The translations under genes were made by a program, and so were the position numbers. The notes below the pieces were generated by a model. It ran no database searches. It saw only the letters and a list, made by a program, of their open reading frames with translations, and had not been told where the DNA came from. From Rhizomys pruinosus (taxonomy: Eukaryota; Chordata; Mammalia; Rodentia; Spalacidae), in the NCBI GenBank assembly GCA_009823505.1, contig VZQC01008065.1, forward strand, positions 1,014,953 through 1,078,952: a stretch of DNA of 64,000 bases. Direction: 5' to 3'. Each line of letters begins with the position of its first letter. Positions within the stretch are counted from its first letter, which is position 1. Shown here in pieces: positions 1-10,761 of the stretch.

Positions 1-484
1 CAATAAATATCATAAAACATATAAATGGACTGAAAGACAAAAACCACATGATCATCTCAATTGATGCAGAAAAATCCCTTTGACAAAATCCAGCATCACT
101 TCATGCTTAAAGTCCTGGTAATTTGATTGGGAGGTAATTGGATTGGAAGGATCATTCCTCAAGGTAATCAAAGCCATATACAGGAAACCCACAGCCAATA
201 TTATCCTAAATGGAGAAAGTGACAGAAGCTTTCCCATTAAAGGTAGGAATTCAGCAAGGCTGCCTCCTGTCAACACTCCTCTTCAATACTGTGCTTGAAA
301 CACTTGCTAGGGCAATAAGGCAAGAAAAGGAAATTAAAGGAGTACTAATTGAAAAAGAGGAAGTCAAGTTACCCCTTTTTGCTGATGATATGATTGTTTA
401 CTTAAGGGATGCTAAAACTCCACCAGAAAACTCATAGAAATGATTAAGAATTTAAGTAAAGTGGCAGGATACAAAATTAACCTA

Positions 485-711
485 GAAAAATCAGTAGCCT
501 TTCTTTACACCAACAACAAGCAACTGAAGAAGGACTACAGGGGAACTTCCCACTCAAAATAGCCTCAAAAACATTAAAACACCTAGGAACANAAAAAAAA
601 AAAAGAAAAATCAGTAGCCTTTCTTTACACCAACAGCAAGCAACTGAAGAAGGACTACAGGAGAACTTCCCACTCAAAATAGCCTCAAAAACAATAAAAC
701 ACCTAGGAACA
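485..711 (+). repeat. tandem duplication of ~107 bp in L1 ORF2, with N and poly(A) at the join
   Basis: Two near-identical copies (485-591 and 604-711, offset 119) of the ORF2 segment beginning gaaaaatcagtagcc are separated by an A-rich join with an undetermined base at 592. They differ at only a few positions. It may be a real duplication or an assembly artefact; the N favours caution. Confidence 0.85.
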
Positions 712-1247
712 AAACTAACTAAAGATACCAAAAATCTCTACAAAAAAATGTAAACCCCTAAGGAAAGAAATTGAAGAAGACATCAGAAGATGGAAAAACC
801 TCCCATGCTCATGAGTAGGGAAAATTAATATAGTAAAAATGTCCATTCTACCCAAACTATTGTGCAAATTTAATGCAATCCCAATTAAAATCCCCAAGAG
901 TTTCTTCACAGGCTTGGGAAAAAAAAGTCCTTAATTTTATTGCAAAAACAAGCTGAACAACATTATTGTTATATGTTTGTTTATGTGAAAGCAACTATGT
1001 TGTTAAAATGTAAATCTCTTAAGGGGCTCTAAAATCTATCCACCACATACTTTCAGACTCTGTAATTACTGTATATGGGTGGAAGGTATGCATTCATATT
1101 TTAGAGTAATATAAAATTAAAGGAGGAAAATGTGAATTCCTAAACATAAAAACAGAATGAGAGAAAGGTGCAGGACATTTATGAGAGAATGTATGAATGG
1201 GGTGGGGCGGGGGGAAGGGAAGAGGACATATGTCTAAATTGAACTGA

Positions 1248-1261
1248 AAAAATGATGTCTG
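1248..1261 (+). repeat. target-site duplication, left copy (MED6 pseudogene)
   Basis: The 14-bp sequence aaaaatgatgtctg lies directly before the MED6-derived insertion and recurs at 2437-2450 directly after its A-rich tail. It belongs to the L1 3' UTR: the same segment is uninterrupted in the L1 copy near 12.6 kb. Confidence 0.88.
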
Positions 1262-2436
1262 GATTCGTAAGGAAGTCAACCCGCTGCTCCTGTCACATCG
1301 CCATTACTTGAACTGTGTGCCGGAAGGAGACTGTAAGCGGTTTTGAAATTATGGAGGTTGTAGATAGCTGAGGTAATGAATGCTATTAAGCTCTTTTTCC
1401 ACCCCCCAAACAGCCTTGGGGTTTATGGCTCGCCAAGATAATCTGCTAGGAATTTCTTGGGTTGACAACTCTTGCATCTCCATTTTGAACAGTGGCAGTG
1501 TCCTGGATTACTTTTCAGAAAGAAGCAATCCTTTTTATGACAGGACATGTAATAATGAAGTGGTCAAAATGCAGAGGCTGACAATATAACACTTGAATCA
1601 GATGGTTGGAGTCAAATACATCCTTCTGCATGCTCAAGAACCCATCCATTTCATCATTCAAAAGCAACAATGGCAGTCCCCTGCTCAAGTTTTCCCACTG
1701 GCTGACTACTATATCATTGCTGGAGTCATCTACCAGGCACCTGACTTGGCATCAGTTATAAACTCCAGAGTACTTAGTGCTGTGCATGGCATTCAGTCAG
1801 CATTTGATGAAGCCATGTCATACTGTCGATATCATCCTTCCAAAGAGTATTGGTGGCACTTCAAACACAATGAAGAGCAAGATGAAGTCAAACTAAAGGC
1901 AAAAGGAAAGAAGAAGCCAGCTCTATTTTTCAGAGACAGCATGCGGAGGCTTTACTTGGACACCTCAGACAAAAATTTCCACCCAGATATGTGCAGAAGT
2001 CTGGAGAAAAGCCTTTCCCAGTAGATCAGATGAAAAAAGAGGCAGAGCCAGTACCAGAAAATGTAAAGTCTGAGGAGAAGGAGATCACAAAGAACATCCA
2101 ACAGACAGTGAGCACTAAAGGTCCTCCTGAGAAACAAATGAGACTTCAGTGAGTATTGGACAACAAAGAAGCTTGAAAATCTCTTGGCAGTTAACGATAC
2201 CTCAATACCTCAGTGCTGTGGAGGCGAGCGAGCCTTCAAACACTATTGCAGCCCTCTCATTTGTGTGCAGTGTGCTAGTCCTTGAAGAAAGGACCTTACC
2301 CTCCTCTGCTTTCTATATGAATATTATGTATTTTTTGTAACCTTTCCTCTGCTGGACTTGAACAATGCACCTGTCTCAAAATATGCCAGTATATATCTTG
2401 AAGTAAAATCAAAGCATCTGTATAAAAAAAAGAAAG
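1262..2436 (+). pseudogene. MED6: MED6 processed pseudogene (Mediator subunit 6)
   Basis: MED6 is a head-module subunit of the nuclear Mediator complex. This copy is intronless. Similarity starts around the initiator ATG at 1425 (codons just after it are lost or changed) and runs through [20 protein letters not shown] and [20 protein letters not shown]. The C-terminal tail ends RLQ at the stop at 2150-2152. About 160 bases of putative 5' leader and 280 bases of 3' UTR flank it, ending in an A-rich tail near 2423. Breaks: Leu-Glu became Ile-stop at 1584-1589, and a frameshift near 1920 moves the last ~75 codons into another frame. The A-rich tail, loss of introns and 14-bp target-site duplication mark an L1-mediated retrocopy inserted in the sense direction into an L1 3' UTR. 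It cannot encode the full protein. Identification rests on remembered conservation of MED6. Confidence 0.93.
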
Positions 2437-2450
2437 AAAAATGATGTCTG
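2437..2450 (+). repeat. target-site duplication, right copy (MED6 pseudogene)
   Basis: Second copy of aaaaatgatgtctg, directly after the A-rich tail of the MED6 retrocopy. Confidence 0.88.
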
Positions 2451-2490
2451 AAATACACAAAATATCAATACACGTATTATACTTAAAAAA
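2451..2490 (+). mobile_element. terminal 3' end of the L1 split by the MED6 copy
   Basis: The run beginning aaatacacaaaatatcaata continues the L1 3' terminus interrupted at 1261 and matches the ends of the L1s near 12.6 and 61.3 kb. An A-rich stretch follows. Confidence 0.8.
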
Positions 2491-2602
2491 AGTGGGGGCG
2501 CTTCAAGGAAAGCCAAAATATGTGAAAAGCCAGATAGAGCTCTAAAGACAAAGGCCCACAGTCATGGGTAAGGCAACAACATAACATTTAACACATTATT
2601 TT

Positions 2603-2738
2603 ATGAAGGTGGCACACACCGTTAATCTCAGCATTTGGGAGGCAGAGGCAGGTGGATCTCTGTAAGTTCAAGGAAGTCCTGGTCTACAATGCAAGCTCTA
2701 GTCCATCTAGAACTAAAGGGAGACCTAGTCTCAAAAAT
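2603..2738 (+). mobile_element. B1 SINE
   Basis: 7SL-derived B1: ggtggcacacaccgttaatc, then gggaggcagaggcaggtgg and tctcaaaaata. It is diverged and its tail has become the adjoining trinucleotide repeat. Confidence 0.85.
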
Positions 2739-2795
2739 ACTACTACTACTACTACTACTAATAATAATAATATTAATAATAATAATAATGATAAT
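2739..2795 (+). repeat. (TAC)n / (TAA)n microsatellite
   Basis: Runs of tac followed by taa and aat units continue the B1 tail, a common origin for microsatellites at SINE tails. Confidence 0.95.
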
Positions 2796-2857
2796 GTTAC
2801 AGACTCAATTTTTCTTGTTGAATAATAGCAGAAATAGTTTTAATATTTGTTTGTTAT

Positions 2858-3010
2858 CTTTTTGAAACAGGGTCTCCCTGAAGCCCCACTTAGCTGGAAA
2901 CTTTCTAGGGGACTGCTATGGAGACCATGCTGGCCTTGATCTCAAAGAGATCTACTTGCCTCTTCCTCCCAAGTGCTTTGACAAAAGGCATATGGCACAA
3001 TGTCAGGCAT
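2858..3010 (-). mobile_element. B1 SINE, diverged
   Basis: Reverse-complement B1: gaaacagggtctccctgaag, then ccatgctggccttgatctca and tcccaagtgctttga. Confidence 0.8.
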
Positions 3011-3028
3011 TATTTATTTTTTAAATTC

Positions 3029-3056
3029 TGTGTGTGTGTGTGTGTGTGTGTGTGCA

Positions 3057-3093
<37 letters not shown>
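3029..3093 (+). repeat. (TG)n microsatellite
   Basis: About 32 TG dinucleotides with a short interruption (gcatgtgcg) near 3053. Confidence 0.98.
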
Positions 3094-3096
<3 letters not shown>

Positions 3097-3097
<1 letters not shown>

Positions 3098-3229
3098 ACA
3101 TGTATGTGGACCCACGGAGAACAGAAGAGGACAAAAGTTCTCCTGGAGTGACCGACCTTGCATAGCTGCTGGGAACTGAACTTTCAAGAACACAAAACTC
3201 CTAACACCTGGGAAATATCTCCAGCCCTA
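3097..3229 (-). mobile_element. B2-related SINE, old
   Basis: Reverse-complement B2 body: agaacagaagaggacaaaag, gctgctgggaactgaact and the head end aaatatctccagccc. It is strongly diverged; a B3-type SINE is an alternative name. Confidence 0.65.
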
Positions 3230-3674
3230 TTGATTTTATCATTGGAGACTATGGCATGTAGGCTACTTTATAAAAAGCAGAAACGGGTCTATATTAAATG
3301 AATGATCTTTAAGTGAGTAAGCAACTGAATAAATTACAATAATAACTGCTTACTTGGCTCTTACCTTGTGTAAAATCTCTTCTAACACACATTTCCAAGT
3401 AAATAGAAAATAGTATTTAAATTTATTTAGCCATCCTTTAAAACTTTAAACACTACTGCAAAGTCTGTCTAGGTACTGAAAGGAGATCATTGTTCATGTT
3501 TTTTAGCAAATATGGACTGAAAAACAGGGAAGCACCCTTTACCAGTTTCTGAGGTGATACTAACCCTGGGCTAGACAGAATAGCTATCTGGCAGTATACA
3601 AAACAAAATCAGAGATAGCTTAGATTTCCTTTACCTGCTTCATACAAGGAATGGAATTACATTTTTTAAGTTAC
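3230..3674. other. no recognised feature
   Basis: AT-rich sequence. I see no repeat family, conserved reading frame or RNA gene. Confidence 0.6.
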
Positions 3675-4006
3675 TGTCCAAGTTTGTCTTCCATTGCTGT
3701 GACAAAACACTCTGACCAACACCAACTTAGGGAGGAAAGGGTTTATTCATCTTACATCTCCTAGGTTCATCACTCAGGGAGCCCAAGGCAGGAACTCAGG
3801 GCAGGAACCTGGAGGCAGGAACTGAAGCACTGGCCATAGAGGAATGCTGTTCACTAGCTTGCTCCTCCTGGCTCAATATCAGCCTGCCTTCTTATACTGT
3901 ACACAACAACCTGATGTGGCCACAGGCCAATCCAATGGAGCCAATTCCCCAATTGAGGCTCCTTCAACCCAGGTGTGACAAGTTGACAATAAAGCTATCC
4001 AGCACA
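3675..4006 (-). repeat. MaLR LTR (3' LTR of the antisense element)
   Basis: About 332 bp, paired with 5481-5887. It lacks the segment equivalent to about 5728-5803 of the other LTR. Confidence 0.78.
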
Positions 4007-4033
4007 ATTGACCCCTTGTCAACTTGACACAAA

Positions 4034-4353
4034 ACACATCACTATTTTTTTCTTTTCTTTATTTTTAATTTTTTTTTAATTTTTAATTTATTTTTCTCTA
4101 TGTGTATGAATGTACTGTCTGCATGCAGGTCTGTGCACCCGTGTAGTACAATGACATGGAGGTCAGAAGAGGGCGTCAGATTCCCCTGGAATCTGGAGTT
4201 CTCCTGGAATTGGAGTTTCAGATGGTGCTCAGCCCCCACGTGGGTGCTGGGGATCGAACCCGGCTCCTCTGCAAGAGCAGTCGGCACTCCTAAAGCAGTT
4301 AGGAGTCTAGCGGCCTAGCGAGGCCATCTCTCCAGCCCCCACACATCACTATT
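4034..4353 (-). mobile_element. B2 SINE with 13-bp target-site duplication
   Basis: The 13-bp acacatcactatt at 4034-4046 recurs at 4341-4353 and brackets a reverse-complement B2. It reads from a T-rich tail through gtctgcatgcaggtctgtgc and gaggtcagaagagggcgtca to gccatctctccagccc. It carries the duplicated ctggagttctcctggaattg segment found in several B2s here. Near 4285-4318 the tRNA-like head has an extra cctaaagcagttaggag stretch that other copies lack. The B2 sits inside the MaLR interior and is therefore younger than it. Confidence 0.93.
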
Positions 4354-5480
4354 AAACCACCACCTTTCCACTTCTTGTCCCCAAAGTATGATGTTAACAT
4401 TAATCACAACCTAAGAAAGTACAACCTTAAAAGCCCCACAGTCCTTAAAATGTCCAAACACTTAAAAGTTCACAGTCGGTTAAAAGTCTCTTAACCCTGG
4501 GCTGCTGTAAAATCCAAAGCAAATACCGTCTTATTTCAAAGGGAAGAATCAGGCACACTCACACAAAACCTAAGTCCAGCAAAGAAGCTCAAGGCTGGAC
4601 ACCTGGGATTCACTCACGATCTTCTGGGCTCCAAAGGGTTTTGGCAGCTCCCCTTCTCTTTGCCATCCGTGGCACACACAGCTCAACTTGCAGGCCCAGA
4701 CCAGCTCCATTCCACACCTGCTGCTGCTCTTGGTAGTCATCCCATGGTCCTGGCATCTCCAAAAAGCTGGGGTCGCCACTGAAACTGAGGCAGCACCTCC
4801 ACTAATGGTCTCTTCTGACCTCTCCTGGTGCAAAACCTCAGCTTCTCTCCATGACCCCCTGCAGTCCTGTGGTCTTCACTGCAACTAAGGTGCACTTCCA
4901 CCAGTGGTCTTTCCTGACCTCTCACAGTACCAAGCCTCGGCTGCTGTCTGTGATCCCCTCAAATTTCAACACCAGAACTATATAGGAGACTCTTACACAC
5001 TACCAACTCCTACTTCTGGCTTGCCATGGAGGCTCAGGCCCCTTCAGGAATATAGCTTCTGTATGCTGACCGTGAAGAAATTCTTCCCAGAAGATTTCAC
5101 CACAATGATGCTGGTCTCTTGTTACTTACAGTTGATTTTTCAGCCCCAGCTAACCAGCATCAATTGTCCCAGTAAAGCAAAGGGTTCACTTCAGGTTCTG
5201 GTCTCTTGTTACTTATAGCTGATTCTTCAGCCGCAGCTGACCAGAGACTATAGATTAAAAAGTCCTGATGATCTCTGCTTCCATTTGAAACTAGAAACTT
5301 CACAATCCAGGCCTCCATCATCTACAACTCCTTCAGCAAAACTGCTCCAAGCTACATAGAAATGATCGTTAAGCAATCAATGATTTTTCTAGCCCAAATT
5401 TCCAAATGCTTCCACAATCCTTCCCCAAAACCCCAAGGTCAGGTCTATCACAGCAATACCCCACTCCTGGTAACAAATTC

Positions 5481-5887
5481 TGTTCTAGTTTTACTTCCAT
5501 TGCTGTGACAAAACACTCTGACCAACACCAACTTGGGGTGGAAAGGGTTTATTCAGCTTACATCTCCCAGGTCACAGTTCATCACTTAGGGAGCCCAAGG
5601 CAGGAACTCAGGGCAGGAACCTGGAGGCAGGAGCTGAAGCACAGGCCTAAGAAAAATGCTGCTCACTGGCTTGCTCCCCTGTCTCATGCCCAGCCTGTCT
5701 TGTTATACCATACACAACAACCTTCCCAGGTGGCACCACTCATTGTGGGCTGGAGCCTCCCACACTGCTTGACAATCAAGACAACACTCCATAGATGTGG
5801 CCACAGGGCAATCCAATGGAGCCAATTCCCCAGTTGAGGCTCCCTCAACCCAGGTGTGTCAAGTTGACCCTAAAGCTATACAGCACA
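5481..5887 (-). repeat. MaLR LTR (5' LTR of the antisense element)
   Basis: About 407 bp, the longer of the pair. It begins tgttctag and ends cagcaca on the plus strand. Confidence 0.78.
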
Positions 5888-6770
5888 ACTACCAACACTT
5901 ACTTTAATATTTTTTTGATTTTACTCTTTATGTGACAGCTTGACCAAGAATTCAGAGGAAATTTAAGTTGAAATTTCCTTTGTCTCCTCATCATATTGCA
6001 TAATAAAATTTGTTTATATAAGGAATATAGAGCTGAAATATTCTTTATGGCTATGTTATTTTTTATGCGCCATTGCTGCACAGGCATCTACTCTCATAAC
6101 AATGTGTTCTAGAAAAATGTTTGATGATTCAATAGTGTTTGAGATCAAAATCTCTAAATCTTCAGAGAGTTTGCCGTCTCATGGACTCTTTCTCACTGAA
6201 GGAAAAAGAAAATGAGATCATATAAGATCCATTGTAAATGACCATCTCAAAATTGATAAAGTTTCTCTGGACTAAACCAGATTGAAATCATAATGATCTG
6301 AACCATTCTAAAAGAATATTTTTCAAGCTTTGGAACTTAAATTCATTCATTTTCCAGAAATTTATTGTGACATTTAATCATCTGGTATTTTTCCTCTGAG
6401 AGTTTAAGCACCTAAACATCTGTTATTATTGAACAGCTTGAAGATAACTGCTCTTTTAAAATCATCCCGAGGAAGGTGATAACAAACAGAGTCAAAACAA
6501 CTGAAAAAAAAACACAACTTTTTGCAAGATCATCTTAACGTTTGCATTTCTTATTTTCATTATATTTCCTCTTAAATTACAGGAAATGATGTTGTCTTTA
6601 GTTTGACTTTTATACTTCTTTATATTTCATTCATCTTGATAAATAATTACCCATGTAAATAAAAAATCACCTCTTCTGATTTTCTTAATTTAGAAAACAT
6701 CATGGGTCCATTTGTTGTATTTCATTTGCTAATTGTATTTGGACCCTAATATATGTATGAAAAATGATGG
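5888..6770. other. no recognised feature
   Basis: AT-rich unique-looking sequence with no family, gene or RNA that I recognise. Confidence 0.6.
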
Positions 6771-6777
6771 TTAGATG

Positions 6778-7140
6778 CACACCACACAGCACAACACTAG
6801 CGTGCACCCAGCTCTTCAGATGAACAGATTTCACCTGTGTCCTGCAGAACAACAGCCTTCAAAAGTCCAGGTGAGGCCTGCCTGCCTGGGTGCTTTGGGC
6901 ACCCTTGTGCCCCATGGAGGCTTGGTATCTTGAGACCTTCCAACCTTTGGGTCCCAGTGTGAGACATGGGCAGAGTTAGACACACACCACACAGCACAAC
7001 ACCAATGTGAGCCCGGCACATGGCATGAGTTGGTGAGTTGGCCAATAAGGCACCTGTGCACCAGCCAAGGTAGCAAACAACACTCCCCCCACCACCCCCC
7101 TCGTCAGCCTGGAGGAGCGGTGGTGGAGAGGATTTATCAG
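6778..7140 (+). repeat. L1 5' UTR tandem monomers (period ~205 bp)
   Basis: One monomer and part of a second. In rodent L1s such monomers carry the internal promoter. Their sequence differs from the ~142-bp monomers of the L1 at 39.86 kb, so at least two L1 promoter types occur here. The 5' end is truncated within a monomer. Confidence 0.75.
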
Positions 7141-7392
7141 TCACAGCATTAGTGATTATAGTCTGCAGCCAACATTGAGGAACCAGAACCCAAAGAAACA
7201 TATAAACAAATCCAAATGCCAAAGACCCACAAAAAATAAACAACATGGGAAAAGCTCATAATAAATCTACACCAAACTCTACCAACCCTACAGAAGACTC
7301 ATACAATGAGCTCTCCCTGGACAGAAACCAAGACATGGACTTTAGAAGATCAAATTTGGACATATTCAAAGAAATTAGAGAAATAATGTAAG

Positions 7393-7703
7393 TGTTGGGA
7401 GCTGCGGAGTGCCGTGCCTCAAAGATGGTGCCGGTTTCTGCCTCCCACCCCCACGGCGGTGAGCGCTCCATGCAGCAAACATGTCCTTATTTGGTTTGGC
7501 TTTGCTGAAGCCCTCTGTTCTGCATAGAGATATCCTATCCTTGAGACCCACGTGGTGGAAGTCGATTGGTTGTGACATGCCTTATAGGTGGTGAACCAGG
7601 AAGGGACAGAGAGAGAGCAGATGTAAGGTTACCCGAATAAACGGCTTGAGGAAGATCGCTCTCGTGTAGTGTCTTCTTTTGCTGGACGAATGGGGATGTG
7701 ACA
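7393..7703 (+). repeat. ERVK-like 5' LTR
   Basis: 311 bp, starting TGTTGGGAG and ending GACA. It aligns along its whole length with 10762-11067 and carries an AATAAA poly(A) signal near 7636. By eye roughly one aligned position in ten differs from the 3' LTR, plus small indels, pointing to an old insertion (estimate, not a computed divergence). Confidence 0.93.
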
Positions 7704-7705
7704 AG

Positions 7706-7724
7706 TGGTGGCCCAGTACAGGGA
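7706..7724 (+). promoter_or_regulatory. primer-binding site, probably tRNA-Lys type
   Basis: Two bases after the 5' LTR, tggtggcccagtacaggga resembles a mutated tRNA-Lys primer-binding site and is unlike the tRNA-Phe type of classical mouse IAP. The site is degenerate, so the tRNA assignment is tentative. Confidence 0.6.
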
Positions 7725-8007
7725 TCCTCGCTTCTGATCAGAACCTCAAACAGTCGGGGCGGTGCCGGAAAGTCCCCAGGTAAGGAGGGATGATAAAGGT
7801 CATGGTGAGCGACAAGTCAAAGACCGCGGTAAAGCGGCAAGGATAAATTCGCTGTTTGGCGAATCAAAAGTGAAAGCTCGTGGATTTGCGAGCCAAGATC
7901 AGTAGATGGAAGTATATCTACTTCTTGCTGGGAGTCTGGCTGTTAGTTTTCTTTTCGGGGTGATTGTTTTCTTAGTATTCTGCAGGGCATGTCCAAAAGG
8001 AGTTAAC

Positions 8008-8800
8008 ATGGGAACTCACCGACCCACCCAATTTTTATGCCCTCAAAGACTTGCTTAAGGCAAAGGGGCTAAAACTTAAAAGGAAACATTGATTAATTTT
8101 TTGACAGAATGTGATCTTATTGCCCCCTGGTTCTTAGTGTCAGGGAGTTTGACAGTAACAAGGTGGGATAAATTGGGGAGAGATCTTGATTTTGCGTGGG
8201 AGCAAGGCATGCTTAAAGCTGGTATCCGCCGATATGGAGGCTGGTGCGTGCCTGTTTGGGGATCAAAAGTGCTGCCCAGCATTGGAAAGAGGGCAGCAGC
8301 CTTGGAACAGTTACAGAAAGAAAGATCAAAAGGAGATAGTCAAATGTAGAGAAGGAAATGACCCATCTTGAAAGCTCAGATTCAAATCAGAGTGAATCTG
8401 AGGATGAAGAGCAGGATATGTCAGCTGATGAGTTGGAAGTTTGGTAAAAAGCATGAAGCAAGTGAAGGTTAGCATACAGCCGGCAGCCGGGACCTCCGTT
8501 ACTGCCGAGGCCCCGGACCCCCTCCGCCTTTTGTCGGTACCTGGCACTTCATTTCATCCGGAGTGCTGGAGGGAGGTAGCCGCTCAAAATCCAGCCCTAT
8601 GTTTCCAGTCTTCCAAAACCAACAGGACAATAACCGTTATCATGAGCCACTCGATTTTAAAGTCATAAAAAATTTTGTGGCAAAAATGGTGGAGGCAGCA
8701 GAAAGTATTTGGTGACCCTACACTGCCATGCCGCTTGTTAAACAATTGGTATTGAACAATGTACAAAGGAGTGTAGGCAGGCAATAACCCTTACAAAATA
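8008..8800 (+). pseudogene. gag remnant (matrix and capsid pieces) of the ERVK-like provirus
   Basis: An ATG at 8008 is followed by two in-frame stops within 30 codons. The same frame then gives a run from 8089 containing FLTECDLIAPWF and WDKLGRDLD, resembling the N-terminal matrix domain of betaretroviral Gag. At about 8635-8790 a different frame resembles the start of capsid (VIKNFVAKMVEAAESIW). The linker is proline-rich in fragments near 8510. No nucleocapsid is visible. It is non-functional. Confidence 0.68.
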
Positions 8801-9229
8801 AAGGCTTTGAAGTGTGGATGAAGGTCTGTTGGGAATTAGGTGGCCCTCTTACAATTCTGGCCTAGCGCTGAGTCTGCAAATAAACAAAAGGGCAGATGGG
8901 AATGGGGCAGGCAGGGTGCTTAAACAATGGTAATTATGGGGCCCGTGCGCAGGGGCTTCCTTTGCCCTCATATATTCCAAGACACTGGCCCATATAATAT
9001 AGACATAAAAGATTGTTCTTCTTTCATTCCCTTACTCTCAAGACACGGTAAGATTTGCTTTCACTGTCCCCTCTATAGTCAAACAGTGTTTCAGACCTTT
9101 AATGCTCCTTTCAACTGATTTCTGACAGCAAATATTTGTTAATATCCTAAAAAAGCTCAAGGTAGTAGGAAAGATCAATCTCAGGTCAGCCATCAGGTCT
9201 CTTTGCGTACTTTACACATGCTAATTCTC

Positions 9230-9795
9230 AGAGAGACCACCCATTCTTTGTTCGGCATATTCCACTGACTGCCGCCCCTAGCTGAAGGCATGATTCAGTT
9301 GATAAGGTGTCCAGAGCTTGATGTGTTTTCTCTCCTCCCTCAGGAACTTGCACTGCACCTTCCATTCCTGCTTTCATGTTAATCTAAAACGCTTGCCTCC
9401 CGATTTCACATCTCTCAGCCGATGCTGCGAATTGTAAAAAATTGTCATCAATGTGCCCACTTCTGCCCAACAGTCCTTGGGTTTAATCCCAGGGGTCTCC
9501 TTCATTCATTGTTATACCACCCTCGGAATTACCAAGGAGTGCCTTCAAAAACAAAAGGGGGAATTGCCTCTGGCTCTCCTCCAAAGGAAAGACTTGCGAT
9601 TGCTCTTTTAACTATTAACACTTCAAAGGGCTTGTAATGTGGAAAGACATACTACAGGAAAATGGTATGGCCCGGACCGGTCCTAACATGGGGAGAGGAG
9701 CTGTCTGTGTTTTTCTTCAGGATCATCAACAACCTCTTGGATCCGGAAAGGCTCACCCGAGTGGTTTCAAGATGTGGAAGTGTGGGATCTCGTGT
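9230..9795 (+). pseudogene. pol remnant: integrase zinc-finger and C-terminal regions
   Basis: Frames broken by indels show an integrase N-terminal zinc-finger-like stretch at about 9370-9520 (IVKNCHQCAHF gives the Cys-x2-Cys). The integrase C-terminal region with the GPDPVL and PERL motifs of class II proviruses follows at about 9600-9790. The catalytic DDE core between them is absent, so the copy carries an internal deletion as well as frameshifts. Confidence 0.7.
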
Positions 9796-10500
9796 TGATG
9801 GTGCCATGGCCCATGGCATGACGGAAGAGCTTCGTTGGGGCTGATACAGTGTTCCCTAAACCTATCCAGTACCATTCAGCGCAAGTATTCCCCTGCCCTT
9901 TTGCAATCAATGACCATTAGATGACACATTAGCGCAGTACAAGAGACCATACACTGCCCCTAAACGGATTACTGTGCTTCCAACTGATTACTAACATATC
10001 CCAGGACAGTGATTGTGTATGTATGCATAACCAGAAAGGAGGTTGGTTTGATGCACCCCCTCTGGGGACCAGTCAGTCCAATGCCACTTGGCTCAGGGGA
10101 GCTTGGCATTTTCAAACCCGTGCCTGTATGCGTATGGCCCCCCTTTGTGTTCCTTGTATATAATGGAAGATTCAGGCCTCTGCATAACTAGTATTCAGTA
10201 TAATACTTTTCCCATGCTGCAAATCTATCTAAACAACTTTCTAGCTATCTTCCAGGAAACTGGTCTGAGCAGTTTGAATGATTGGTGACCCAACTAAGAG
10301 TGGAAATAGTGACAGTGAATCAACCGAGTGGACCTGGACTTGCCATCGGACTGTCATCCTGGATCTCAACAGCCATGAATCATCTCAAGGAATGGGTGGG
10401 GTTGGGATCCTTGGCATGGTAATATTGTTCGTATCTTTCCTCTTCCTGTGGTGTCTTTGTAAAATGAAGTATCTTGACAGCGGAAAATGGCTTTACTAGA
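9796..10500 (+). pseudogene. env remnant: transmembrane-subunit end
   Basis: Around 10340-10470, discontinuous frames give a hydrophobic membrane-spanning stretch followed by short basic and cysteine-containing cytoplasmic residues (LFVSFLFLWCLCKMK), as in the C-terminal end of a retroviral Env transmembrane subunit. Upstream sequence has Env-like position but many breaks. No surface-subunit reading frame remains. Confidence 0.5.
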
Positions 10501-10748
10501 CAGGCTTTTGTTGCCTTGAAGATGGACATTCCCCACAAGCTTGGCTCTCAATTATGCAAAAATCTTAAAGGTCGTGTCGCCCTGAATGTCTTCAGATCCT
10601 ACTCAGAGACGGCAACTTTCCTTCACCTAAGGCATGGAACCCTCAGGGCGATGAGGTATCCTATGACGGGTTTAATGAAGGAAGGATCCTAAGACAGGGG
10701 GGATTGTTGAATTCAGCCATTGCGCCTCGAGACCATGCTCTATAAAAC

Positions 10749-10761
10749 AAAAAGGGGGAAC
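10749..10761 (+). promoter_or_regulatory. polypurine tract of the ERVK-like provirus
   Basis: aaaaagggggaac lies directly before the 3' LTR at 10762, the expected place for the plus-strand primer. Confidence 0.8.

Larger units (their letters stand above)
1..1261 (+). mobile_element. L1 3' portion: broken ORF2 and 3' UTR, interrupted by MED6 copy
   Basis: This is the 3' part of an L1 retrotransposon cut by the window edge. Reverse-transcriptase sequence is visible at about 210-437, including the catalytic FADD motif (FADDMIVYL) and the upstream QQGC...LLFN...[13 protein letters not shown] pattern of L1 ORF2. The frame breaks soon after and ORF2 similarity ends near 915. It then jumps straight to the L1 3' UTR (about 945-1261), so the ORF2 C-terminal region is deleted. 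The 3' UTR has the G-rich purine tract (about 1199-1222) seen in the other copies at 12.5, 21.5 and 61.3 kb. The final bases of this L1 resume at 2451 after the MED6 insertion. It encodes no working protein. Confidence 0.9.
3675..5887 (-). mobile_element. ERVL-MaLR-type provirus, two LTRs and non-coding interior, antisense
   Basis: Two related LTR copies (3675-4006 and 5481-5887) flank about 1.47 kb of interior. On the plus strand both start with tgt and contain ttccattgctgtgac, then aacactctgaccaacaccaa and ggaggaaagggtttattca; both end cagcaca. The interior ends cactcctggtaacaaattct against the right-hand LTR, the arrangement I know from MaLR internal regions read in reverse. No gag, pol or env reading frame is visible, as expected for MaLRs, which are non-autonomous. 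The left LTR lacks about 75 bp present in the right one. A B2 interrupts the element at 4047-4340. Naming is from memory of the superfamily; the exact subfamily (MT or ORR1 type) is uncertain. No clean 5-bp target duplication is visible. Confidence 0.78.

Noticed and set aside
1380..2024. A functional MED6 gene
   Set aside because: Nonsense codon at 1587-1589, C-terminal frameshift, no introns, A-rich tail and target duplication: a retrocopy.
5406..5837. A 143-codon plus-strand frame
   Set aside because: It lies across the MaLR interior and LTR, read antisense; no protein motif.
10278..10499. A captured or domesticated env gene
   Set aside because: Only a broken transmembrane end remains; no continuous envelope frame.
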